Shown: positions 1-5,903 of the stretch, piece by piece
Numbering within the stretch: the stretch's first letter is position 1
How the letters are laid out: every line of letters begins with the position of its first letter
DNA from: Actinomycetota bacterium
GTDB lineage: Bacteria; Actinomycetota; Thermoleophilia; Gaiellales; Gaiellaceae
NCBI GenBank assembly: GCA_005885565.1
Contig: VAXK01000023.1
Span: 1 to 7,709, forward strand
DNA: 7,709 nt
Direction: 5' to 3'
Notes under the pieces: generated by a model
Seen by the model: the letters and a program-made list of their open reading frames with translations, nothing else
Told to the model about the DNA's origin: nothing
Database searches by the model: none
Program-made: the position numbers and the translations under genes

Positions 1-69
1 CCACGCGATCGCGATCAGCACCGCGTCGGCCGCGAGCTGCCACAGGCGATGCCGGGTGATCGGGATCAC
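1..69 (-). CDS. N-terminal fragment of a membrane protein, probably a CapD/WbpM-type nucleotide-sugar dehydratase
   Basis: Only the first 23 codons are in the window; the gene runs off the left edge. It starts at a GTG (67-69) that overlaps the TGA stop of the aminotransferase gene as GTGA, so the two are probably translationally coupled. The peptide is MIPITRHRLWQLAADAVLIA followed by IAW: a short basic head and then a hydrophobic stretch that looks like the start of a first membrane segment. This pattern (RRHxLWQLxADAxLxAxAW) resembles the N-terminus of polysaccharide biosynthesis proteins with membrane helices ahead of an NAD-binding epimerase/dehydratase domain. The upstream aminotransferase fits, since such dehydratases make the 4-keto sugars that DegT enzymes aminate. 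With 23 residues, the family call is inference; another membrane glycosyl enzyme is possible. Confidence 0.5.
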   Translation of the reverse strand, partial: MIPITRHRLWQLAADAVLIAIAW

Positions 70-1154
70 GACGGCACGCGTTCGCGGACGGCGGAGCGGA
101 CGGCCCCGACGACGCGCTCCTGAGCCGCCGGCTCGATCCCCGGCCAGAGCGGCAGGGCGAGGTTCTCGCGCGAGGCGCGCTCGGTCTCGGGAAGCGAGCC
201 TGCCTCGTAGCCGAGGTATGCGAGCGCCGGCTGGAGGTGGAGCGGCGTGACGTAGTAGGAGGCGCAGCCGATCCCGGCCTCGTCGAGCGCGGCGCGCACC
301 CGGTCTCGCTCCGGCGTCCGCACGACGAAGAGGTGGTAGACGTGGCGGCCGTCGTCGGGCGGCAGCTCCACGAGCTCGCCGAGGCCGAGCTCCGCATAGC
401 GCAGGGCGGCCTCGCGGCGGAGGCGGTTCCACTCCGCGACGTGCGGGAGGAAGACGCGCAGCGCGGCGGCTTGGAGCTCGTCGAGGCGCGAGTTGTAGCC
501 CACGAGCTGGAAGTCGCGCTTGTCGCGCGAGCCGTGGAAGCGGAGCAGCCGAATCCGCTCGCCGAGCTCCTCGTCGGTGACGGAGACGAGGCCGCCGTCG
601 CCGAGCGCGCCGAGGTTCTTCGTCGGGTAGAACGAGAAGGTCGACGCGACGCCGGTGGTCGCGATCCCCTCCGCGCCGAAGGCCTGCGCGGCGTCCTCGA
701 CGACTGGCATGCCGAGGCCGGTCAGCTCGCCGAGCGGCGCCGGCCGACCGAAGAGGTGGACGGGGAGGATGGCCTTCGTCCGCTCGGTGACGCGGCGCGC
801 CGCGTCGGCCGGATCGAGGTTCAGCGTGACCGGGTCGACGTCGGCGAAGACGGGCACCGCGCCGCGCTGCGCGATCGGCTCGGCGGTCGCGTAGAACGTG
901 AAGGCCGGGCAGATCACCTCGTCGCCGGCCCCGATCCCGAGCGCGTTCAGCACGAGCGAGATCGCGTCCGTGCCGTTCGCGACCCCGATCGTCTGCGGCA
1001 CGCCGAGGAACGCCGCCGCCTCATCCTCGAAGGCGCGCACCTCGGGGCCGAGGATGAAGCGCCCGCCGTCGAGGACGGCGCCCATTCGCTCCTTCAGCTC
1101 GGGGAGCAGCGGCCCGTACTGCGCCTTCGGGTTGAAGAGCGGGATCGAGGCCAC
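66..1154 (-). CDS. DegT/DnrJ/EryC1/StrS family PLP-dependent sugar aminotransferase
   Basis: Predicted to transfer an amino group from glutamate to a keto-group on a nucleotide-activated sugar, in the cytoplasm, for surface polysaccharide or glycan synthesis. The 362-residue product is near usual family length. It opens with IPLFNPKAQYGPLLPEL and RFILGPEVRAFE (about 32-43), both typical of the WbpE/WecE-like branch. GVANGTDAI (57-65) is the phosphate-binding region, D154 in VVEDAAQAFGA should contact the pyridine nitrogen, and K179 in SFYPTKNLGALGDGG is the Schiff-base lysine. The loop between D154 and K179 is shorter than usual: the common GxxGD segment before the SFYPTKN motif is not recognisable. 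The start is GTG at 1152-1154, 12 bp after the DedA stop; no clear Shine-Dalgarno is seen. The stop overlaps the next gene by 4 bp. The exact sugar substrate cannot be told. Confidence 0.93.
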   Translation of the reverse strand: MASIPLFNPKAQYGPLLPELKERMGAVLDGGRFILGPEVRAFEDEAAAFLGVPQTIGVANGTDAISLVLNALGIGAGDEVICPAFTFYATAEPIAQRGAVPVFADVDPVTLNLDPADAARRVTERTKAILPVHLFGRPAPLGELTGLGMPVVEDAAQAFGAEGIATTGVASTFSFYPTKNLGALGDGGLVSVTDEELGERIRLLRFHGSRDKRDFQLVGYNSRLDELQAAALRVFLPHVAEWNRLRREAALRYAELGLGELVELPPDDGRHVYHLFVVRTPERDRVRAALDEAGIGCASYYVTPLHLQPALAYLGYEAGSLPETERASRENLALPLWPGIEPAAQERVVGAVRSAVRERVPS

Positions 1155-1166
1155 AGCCGAGCCAGT

Positions 1167-1805
1167 TTACTCGGCGGCCAACCGGGCCCGGCGCGAGCGC
1201 CAGCGCAGGACGAGCCAGCCGGCGAGGAGCACGACGGCCACGACGACGGCGTAGTCGACGAAGCGGAAGTCGCGGTGGAAGCGCTCCCAGCTCCGCCCGA
1301 GTCCCCAGCCGGCGCCGGCGAACGCGAAGCACCAAGCTGCCGAGCCGACGGCCGTCAGGACGGTGTACCGCGCGAACGGCATCCGGAAGATCCCGGCCGG
1401 GATGGAGACGAACGAGCGGGCGACGGGCGTGACGCGCCCGACGAAGACGGCCCAGTCCTCCCAGCGGTCGAACCAGCGCCGAGCCTTGGCGAGCTTCCGC
1501 TCGGAGACGCGGAACCTCCGGTCGCCGTAGAAGCCGATCGCCCAGCCGACGATCGCGCCGAGCAGATAGCCGATCGTGCCTGCGAGCGCCATCGCGAGGT
1601 AGGCGTCGAAGCCGGACGGGATGCGCGACCCGAACAGCGAGACGTGGCTCGCGAAGGCCCCGGCGGCGAGCGCGCCGGCGTAGAGCATCACGAGCTCGCT
1701 CGCGGCGGGGAAGACGGCGTCGAGGGCCATCAGCCCGAAGACCGCGTAGAGGCCGTGGTCGCCGACGAGCGTCGTCAGCGCGCTCGAGACGCTCGCGAGC
1801 GGCAC
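1167..1805 (-). CDS. DedA family (SNARE-associated/VTT domain) membrane protein
   Basis: A 212-residue polytopic inner-membrane protein of the DedA family. Members are linked to envelope homeostasis, proton-dependent transport and, in recent work, recycling of lipid carriers such as undecaprenyl phosphate. Visible hallmarks are the N-terminal half-helix GDHGLYAVFGLMALDAVFPA, the acidic ASELVM site (E37), the GFYGDRRF segment (91-98) and the signature FVGRVTPVARSFVSIPAG (121-138) with R124, P127 and R130; R124 and R130 have the six-residue spacing of the essential arginine pair of E. coli YqjA. A last membrane helix lies at about 183-201, ending in a basic tail. The start is GTG at 1803-1805, 9 bp after the stop of the glycosidase gene, and gives the usual DedA N-terminus. 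Neighbours point to surface-glycan work, where carrier recycling would make sense; that link is inference. Confidence 0.92.
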   Translation of the reverse strand: MPLASVSSALTTLVGDHGLYAVFGLMALDAVFPAASELVMLYAGALAAGAFASHVSLFGSRIPSGFDAYLAMALAGTIGYLLGAIVGWAIGFYGDRRFRVSERKLAKARRWFDRWEDWAVFVGRVTPVARSFVSIPAGIFRMPFARYTVLTAVGSAAWCFAFAGAGWGLGRSWERFHRDFRFVDYAVVVAVVLLAGWLVLRWRSRRARLAAE

Positions 1806-1814
1806 GCGCGGAGA

Positions 1815-3515
1815 TTACCCGCGCCGCACGCGGAAGGGCTTCGTGAGCGACATCGTCCCGAGCTCGTTCGTCGCCGTCACGCGCAGGACGTAGCGGCCGG
1901 CGAACACGAGTGTGCCGCGGTCGTCGCGCCCGTTCCACGTCAAGGGGACTGTCCCCGTGTCGAGGCTGCGCGCGAAGAGGCGGCGGACGACGACGCCGGA
2001 CGGCCGCTCGATCGTCGCCCGCACCTGGGCGGGATGCGCGAGCACGAAGCTGCCGCGGAGCGAGGAGCCGGCCCGGCGGACGCCGACCGAGGCCGGCGTG
2101 GCGAGGAAGCCGAGCGTCTTGTCGAGCGTGAACGTCCGGTCGGCGGAGGAGGCTCGACCCTGGTCGTCGACGGCGTTCACGACGAGCCGCCACCGGCCTT
2201 CGAGCGCGGTCGCGCCGTCCCAGGTGAACTTGTACGTGCCCGGCGCGCGGGCGCCGGCGTCGAGCGGCTGCGTGACGCCGCCCGGCCCGGTGAGCGTGGC
2301 CGTCACCGTCGAGGGGCGGACGACCCGGTACGAGAGGCTCTGCCGCTCGTCCACGCCGTCGCCGTTCGGCGAGAGCACCGGCGCCAGCTGCGGCACGTAG
2401 ACCCCGGAGTACGAGACGAGGAGCGCGTCGGAGAGGGGCAGCTCGCCGCCCGGCGACGAGGGCCGGTCGAGGAGCGTGCCGTCGAACGCCATCGTCGTCT
2501 GGGTGCCGCTCCCGAGGGCGGCGCCGGTGACGGCGCCGAGGCGGACGAGCGTGAGCGCGAGCTCGAAGTTCGTCATCCCGACGCTGTAGCCCGCCGCCGC
2601 GCCGTCCACGGCGACGAGCACGATGCGGCCGTCGGCGAGCTGGCCGACCGCCGTTCGCGGCTGCCGCGGCGCGAGGAGCTGCGGCGAGAACGTCTCCCCG
2701 GCCCGGAAGACCGGCTTGCCGCCCCGGACGATCAGCGGCCCGCCGCCGATCGCGTCGGTGACGTCGCTCCAGGTGGGGGTCAGGATGAAGCGCAGGAAGA
2801 GGTTCGTGCCGGCCGGCACCTCGGCCGCGAACCGCGCTGCGCCCGTTCCGCGCGCGAGGACGACGGCGCCGCCGCGCGGGATCGCCGTCCCGCCGTTCGA
2901 CGGTCCGACCTGAGACACGGTGCCGAAGAGGTCGGTGTTCGGCGTGGTCGGCGGGAGCGAGGGGACGACGGCCTCGAGCGAGCCGGCGATCGGCGGCGTC
3001 GCCGCGCCCCACGAGCGGGTGAAGAGGCTGACCCCGTTCTTCCCGGGAATCGCGTTCAAGCGGATCGGGCGGCGTCCGCTTACGCCTCGCCAGATGCCGT
3101 TGTAGACGACCTGCTCGACTCGGAGCGAGCCGTCGGCGGCGAGGCCGATGCTCGACCGGTCGGCCTCCGGGGGGTGGTCCAGCACTCCCGAGCGGAGCAC
3201 GATGCCGCTCGGCTCGCCGCTCGCGGCGAAGAAGTCGCCGTTGACCCCGGCGACGGTGGCCGTCGCGGAGGCGCGGCGCTCGATCGCGCTCAGCGGCTCG
3301 CGTCCGGAGACGACGCCGTTCGAGAGCGCTGGCGCGAGACCGTAGAGCCCGCCCGGCCGCGGCGCCGTGAGCACGTGGACGGCGACCGGCCCGTGCGGGG
3401 TCAGCTCGACCTGGCGCTCGTAGGTGACTCCCGGCATGAGCACGACGCGAGCGGCCGCGGCCGGGGCGGCCAGGACCAGCGAGAGCAAGCCCGCGATAAC
3501 CAGCTTGGAGAGCAC
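1815..3515 (-). CDS. Secreted phosphodiester glycosidase (NAGPA) domain protein with C-terminal FlgD-type Ig modules
   Basis: Residue numbers are for a 566-residue product starting at GTG 3513-3515. That start begins a clean signal peptide (LSKLVIAGLLSLVLAAPAAAA, residues 2-22, cleavage near 22). The frame is open to a TTG at 3567-3569, which would add 18 basic residues and leave only 14 bp to the divergent gene. The body is a NAGPA-type domain: VNGDFF (91-96), GEPSGIVLRSGVL (100-112), AIGGGPLIVRGGKPVF (255-270), PRTAVGQL (286-293) and TTMAFDGTLLDRPSSPGGE. Family members cleave phosphodiester-linked sugars outside the cell. The usual LDGGGS motif reads LGSGTQ (334-339), so activity is uncertain. 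After SPNGDGVDE (382-390) come two FlgD-like Ig units with the GTYKFTWDG (426-434) and GTVPLTWNG (521-529) signatures, probably for surface attachment. It is the first gene of the left operon. Confidence 0.88.
   Translation of the reverse strand: MLSKLVIAGLLSLVLAAPAAAARVVLMPGVTYERQVELTPHGPVAVHVLTAPRPGGLYGLAPALSNGVVSGREPLSAIERRASATATVAGVNGDFFAASGEPSGIVLRSGVLDHPPEADRSSIGLAADGSLRVEQVVYNGIWRGVSGRRPIRLNAIPGKNGVSLFTRSWGAATPPIAGSLEAVVPSLPPTTPNTDLFGTVSQVGPSNGGTAIPRGGAVVLARGTGAARFAAEVPAGTNLFLRFILTPTWSDVTDAIGGGPLIVRGGKPVFRAGETFSPQLLAPRQPRTAVGQLADGRIVLVAVDGAAAGYSVGMTNFELALTLVRLGAVTGAALGSGTQTTMAFDGTLLDRPSSPGGELPLSDALLVSYSGVYVPQLAPVLSPNGDGVDERQSLSYRVVRPSTVTATLTGPGGVTQPLDAGARAPGTYKFTWDGATALEGRWRLVVNAVDDQGRASSADRTFTLDKTLGFLATPASVGVRRAGSSLRGSFVLAHPAQVRATIERPSGVVVRRLFARSLDTGTVPLTWNGRDDRGTLVFAGRYVLRVTATNELGTMSLTKPFRVRRG
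1944..1956. repeat. REP-like 13-nt palindrome GGGGACTGTCCCC inside the glycosidase gene
   Basis: Two 6-bp arms (GGGGAC and GTCCCC) flank a single central T, preceded by AA on the plus strand. The element sits in the coding sequence, where the minus strand reads ...TGTVPLTW..., the core of the second FlgD-like Ig module, so the palindrome is translated without breaking the frame. Its shape matches the other two palindromes here (5866 and 5994) with AC/GT in place of TC/GA. REP-like motifs of this form are known to be scattered through some bacterial genomes, often with RAYT-type transposases; none is in this window. Confidence 0.5.
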
Positions 3516-3583
3516 GACCCGTCGGTCACGGTACCGAAAGCGCCGGGTCGCTCCGGCCACTGCCGTCAATACGCTGGGGCAAG
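3516..3583. promoter_or_regulatory. Divergent intergenic region expected to carry two promoters
   Basis: This 68-bp stretch separates the minus-strand glycosidase gene (GTG start at 3515) from the plus-strand secreted-protein gene (ATG at 3584), so transcription in both directions probably starts here or just inside the genes. I see no convincing -35/-10 pair on either strand. A TTGACG hexamer on the minus strand (3569 down to 3564) looks like a -35 box, but the next GC-rich bases hold no matching -10. GGGG at 3576-3579, 4 nt before the ATG, is a weak plus-strand ribosome site. The call rests on gene orientation alone. Confidence 0.35.
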
Positions 3584-4573
3584 ATGAGCCGGCGGGCGCT
3601 CCTGGGTTTCCTCCTGGCCGTGCTGTGGGCGCCGGCGCCTGCCCGCGCCCAGGGCATCTCGGTCCTGTTCGTCCAGCCGACGCGGAGCGAGACCTCCGTC
3701 AGCGTGAGCGGCGGTGCGGCCGCCGGAACGGCACGGATCGAGATCTCGATCCCGGCCGGCTTCACGCTCGACCTGGGGCGACCGCCGGGGACGGTCCTCG
3801 GCCGATCGACCGTCGACCTCGCTTCGGCGGCGGCGCCCGACGGCGAAGGGTCGACCGCCGAAGGCGACGTCGTCGTCGCCGATCCGGCGCGCTACGCGGC
3901 GGACGCGCGGCTCCGGGCCTGCGCGCCGGGGACGCATGCAGCCGTGTGGAGGCTCGAGCCGCTCGATCTCCCGATCTTCGTCGACCCGGCTTCCGGCCTT
4001 GACGCCGCCCTCGGCGGCTACGACCTCCGGCTCTGCCTCGACCTCGCGCCCGGCCTTTCGTTCCAGGACGTCGAGCTCGACTTCAAGCGGTCGCTCGGCG
4101 TCCCGGCGACGCCGGGGATCTACCTCTGGCGCGCCTTCGTCACGCCGCTGACCCCGACCGGCGTGGGCGACGAGCGAGCGACATGGGAAGCGCACGGGCT
4201 CGTGCCGTGGCCGAGCGTCCTGACGCTGCGGGCGCGCCGGACCGCGCAGAAGGACCGGTTCGTCCTCCACGGCCGCCTCCTGCTTGCCGGAAGGCCGCGC
4301 GCCCACGCCGCCGTCCGGGTCATCGGCTTGCCGACCGGGCTCGCGCTTCCGGGGACGCCTGCCCTTCGCCCGGTGCGGAGGTCGATCGAGACGAATCGAG
4401 CCGGCCGCTACCGGACGACGGTTCGGGTGGGGCAGCGGATCGAGTTCTTCGCGTTGTGGCTGCCGTTTCCGCGCCTGGGCTGCTCTTCGCCGGGGACCGC
4501 ACCCGGCGGCTGCGTCACCGAGACGACGAGCCCGGCGGCGAGCCGCCCGGCCGTCGTGCGACCGCGCCGCTGA
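3584..4573 (+). CDS. Secreted hypothetical protein with a C-terminal Ig/regulatory-like beta domain
   Basis: I do not recognise this 329-residue protein. It has a clear signal peptide (SRR, then a hydrophobic core ALLGFLLAVLWAPAPARA, with an AxA site at 20-22), so it should be exported. The mature N-terminal half (23-205) alternates short beta-like stretches, such as GTARIEISIPAGFTLDLG and YDLRLCLDLAPGLSFQDVELDF, and has cysteines at 113 and 151. The C-terminal part (about 209-292: SVLTLRARR, RFVLHGRLLLAGRPRAHAAV, TNRAGRYRTTVRVGQ) looks like a beta-sandwich of the carboxypeptidase-regulatory or bacterial Ig kind. Two further cysteines (300, 310) in a Pro/Thr/Ser tail could form a disulphide. 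No membrane anchor or sorting signal follows. It is the only plus-strand gene here, divergent from the glycosidase and convergent with mqnC. G/C-rich third positions support it being real. The function is unknown. Confidence 0.8.
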   Translation: MSRRALLGFLLAVLWAPAPARAQGISVLFVQPTRSETSVSVSGGAAAGTARIEISIPAGFTLDLGRPPGTVLGRSTVDLASAAAPDGEGSTAEGDVVVADPARYAADARLRACAPGTHAAVWRLEPLDLPIFVDPASGLDAALGGYDLRLCLDLAPGLSFQDVELDFKRSLGVPATPGIYLWRAFVTPLTPTGVGDERATWEAHGLVPWPSVLTLRARRTAQKDRFVLHGRLLLAGRPRAHAAVRVIGLPTGLALPGTPALRPVRRSIETNRAGRYRTTVRVGQRIEFFALWLPFPRLGCSSPGTAPGGCVTETTSPAASRPAVVRPRR

Positions 4574-4617
4574 GGCTTCGTCGCGCGCGGGGGAAGCGGA
4601 TTTGGGAGTGGCGCGAA

Positions 4618-4654
4618 TGGCCGCCGGAGCCGGGCTTTGCCCGGCGGGAGGCCA
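4618..4654. terminator. Imperfect 37-nt hairpin after the secreted-protein gene, possible terminator or repeat
   Basis: TGGCC (4618-4622) pairs with GGCCA (4650-4654), two further C-G pairs follow, and the core is a perfect 7-bp stem GCCGGGC (4629-4635) with GCCCGGC (4639-4645) around a TTT loop. It lies 44 nt past the stop of the plus-strand gene in the convergent intergenic region. There is no T-run behind it on the plus strand, so it is not a textbook intrinsic terminator. CCGCCGG (4621-4627) could instead pair with CCGGCGG (4641-4647), so two structures compete. Confidence 0.4.
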
Positions 4655-4738
4655 CTGACGGCGATCTCGCCGCTTTGCAAAGACCTTGGCCGGCTCCTGA
4701 AACGCTGGGATGGGACGCCCGCTCTCGAGGAGGGGGCT

Positions 4739-4762
4739 CGTGGGGGAACCGGTTCCCCCACG
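4739..4762. terminator. Perfect 24-bp palindrome next to the mqnC stop, probable transcription stop for convergent genes
   Basis: The left arm CGTGGGGGAACC is followed directly by its exact reverse complement. It begins one base after the mqnC TAA (4764-4766) on the minus strand. As RNA it could fold into a stem of about 10 bp with a small loop on either strand. On the plus strand it is followed by TTTAG; on the minus strand no U-tract follows. Its place between convergent transcription units suggests a bidirectional terminator or mRNA 3'-end stabiliser. A protein-binding site is the alternative, as exact symmetry is not needed for a hairpin. Confidence 0.55.
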
Positions 4763-4763
4763 T

Positions 4764-5903
4764 TTAGTTCCAGATCTTGACGTCGCGGTAGAGCGTGTCC
4801 CGTTGGACGGGCGTCTTGCCGAGCCGGCGGATCAGGTGGACGAGCTCCTCCGTCGAGGTGCGGTAGGTCGTACCGGCCGCGGAGACGACGTTCTCCTCGA
4901 TCATCACCGAGCCCATGTCGTCGGCGCCGAAGCCGAGCGCGACCTGGCCGATCTTGAGGCCCTGCGTCACCCACGAGGACTGGATGTGGTCGACGTTGTC
5001 GAGGTAGATGCGGGACACGGCCTGTGTGAGCAGGTAGTCGAAGGAGGTCGGCATCGCGGCGCGAGGCACACGCTCGCCGAGACGGTTCCCGTCGTCCTGG
5101 AACGTCCACGAGATGAAGGCGCGGAAGCCCCGCGTCTCGTCCTGGAGCTCGCGGATCAGGCGCATGTGCTCGACGCGCTCCTCGAGCGTCTCGACGTGGC
5201 CGTACATCATCGTGGCCGTCGTCGACATGCCGAGCCGGTGCGCGTGGCGCATGACGTCGAGCCACTCGGCGGAGGTCGTCTTCTTCGGCGAGATGATGCG
5301 GCGGACGCGGTCGACGAGGATCTCGGCGCCGCCGCCGGGGATGGAGTCGAGGCCGGCGTCGCGCAGGCGCGAGAGCGTCTCCCAGATCGTGAGCTTCGAG
5401 CGGCGGGCGGCGTGCTGGATCTCGGAGGGCGAGAGCGCGTGCAGGTGGATCGGGTAGCGCGCCTTGATCGAGCGGAAGAGGTCTTCGTAGTACTCGACCC
5501 CGAGGTCCGGGTGGTGGCCTCCCTGCATCAGCAGGCCGGTGCCGCCGATCGCCAACGTCTCCTCGATCTTCTTGAAGATGACCGGCTTCGGGAGGAGGTA
5601 GCCCTCGTTGCGGTCGCCCGGCCGCCGGTAGAAGGCGCAGAAGTCGCAGTCCGTGTAGCAGACGTTCGTGTAGTTCAGGTTCCGGTCGACGATGAACGTG
5701 ATCCGCGTCGGGTCGGTGCGGCGGTCGCGGAGCTCGTTCGCCGCGCGGCCGATCGCGACGAGGTCGCGGGAGCGGAGGAGCGCGACGGCGTCATCGTCGG
5801 AGATCCGCTCGCCCGCAAGGGCCTTGTCCAGAACGGGCGCGGTCTCGTCCGCTCCGGCCACTGCAGGGGTCTGACCCCGGACACGGCTCGCGCCGACGGT
5901 CAC
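4764..5903 (-). CDS. mqnC: Cyclic dehypoxanthinyl futalosine synthase MqnC (radical SAM)
   Basis: Catalyses the radical cyclisation of dehypoxanthine futalosine in the futalosine route to menaquinone, in the cytoplasm. Numbering is for 379 residues from GTG 5901-5903. The radical SAM cluster motif is C82-x3-C86-x2-C89 in NYTNVCYTDCDFCAFYR. MQGGHHPDLG (126-135), SIPGGGAEIL (188-197), MMYGHVETLEERV (232-244) and ISWTFQ (264-269) are typical of MqnC and separate it from MqnE, which has IPLAFHPENT there. The C-terminus RDTLYRDVKIWN is intact. The chosen start overlaps the preceding 55-codon ORF as GTGA and has AAAGG 9 nt upstream. It adds about 22 residues before the conserved PVLDKALAGERIS, including a palindrome-encoded RGQTP. 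GTG at 5859-5861 would give a more usual 365 residues. It is the last gene of the operon in view. Confidence 0.95.
   Translation of the reverse strand: MTVGASRVRGQTPAVAGADETAPVLDKALAGERISDDDAVALLRSRDLVAIGRAANELRDRRTDPTRITFIVDRNLNYTNVCYTDCDFCAFYRRPGDRNEGYLLPKPVIFKKIEETLAIGGTGLLMQGGHHPDLGVEYYEDLFRSIKARYPIHLHALSPSEIQHAARRSKLTIWETLSRLRDAGLDSIPGGGAEILVDRVRRIISPKKTTSAEWLDVMRHAHRLGMSTTATMMYGHVETLEERVEHMRLIRELQDETRGFRAFISWTFQDDGNRLGERVPRAAMPTSFDYLLTQAVSRIYLDNVDHIQSSWVTQGLKIGQVALGFGADDMGSVMIEENVVSAAGTTYRTSTEELVHLIRRLGKTPVQRDTLYRDVKIWN
5866..5878. repeat. REP-like 13-nt palindrome GGGGTCTGACCCC in the mqnC 5' end
   Basis: Arms GGGGTC and GACCCC surround a central T. On the minus strand it encodes the RGQTP part of the non-conserved MqnC N-terminal extension, just upstream of the alternative GTG start at 5861. 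It differs from the copy at 5994-6006 only at the central base, so each is the reverse complement of the other; both are preceded by GCA on the plus strand. The two could form a REP doublet with 115 bp between. Confidence 0.55.

Noticed and set aside
1021..3012. Minus-strand 663-codon open frame across the DedA and glycosidase genes
   Set aside because: It is out of frame with both real genes and yields Arg-rich low-complexity protein.
3516..3569. TTG start at 3567-3569 for the glycosidase
   Set aside because: It would place 18 basic residues before a complete signal peptide and leave 14 bp for two divergent promoters; GTG at 3515 is preferred, though the TTG is not excluded.
237..3587. Plus-strand open frame of 1116 codons antisense to the left operon
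   Set aside because: It mirrors three genes with clear family motifs; its translation is an Arg/Glu/Asp/Ala-rich, repetitive sequence with no recognisable domain, as expected when GC-rich DNA lacks stop codons in a shadow frame.
4673..4682. CTTTGCAAAG palindrome
   Set aside because: It is only 10 bp, within chance expectation, and has no nearby signal to give it meaning.
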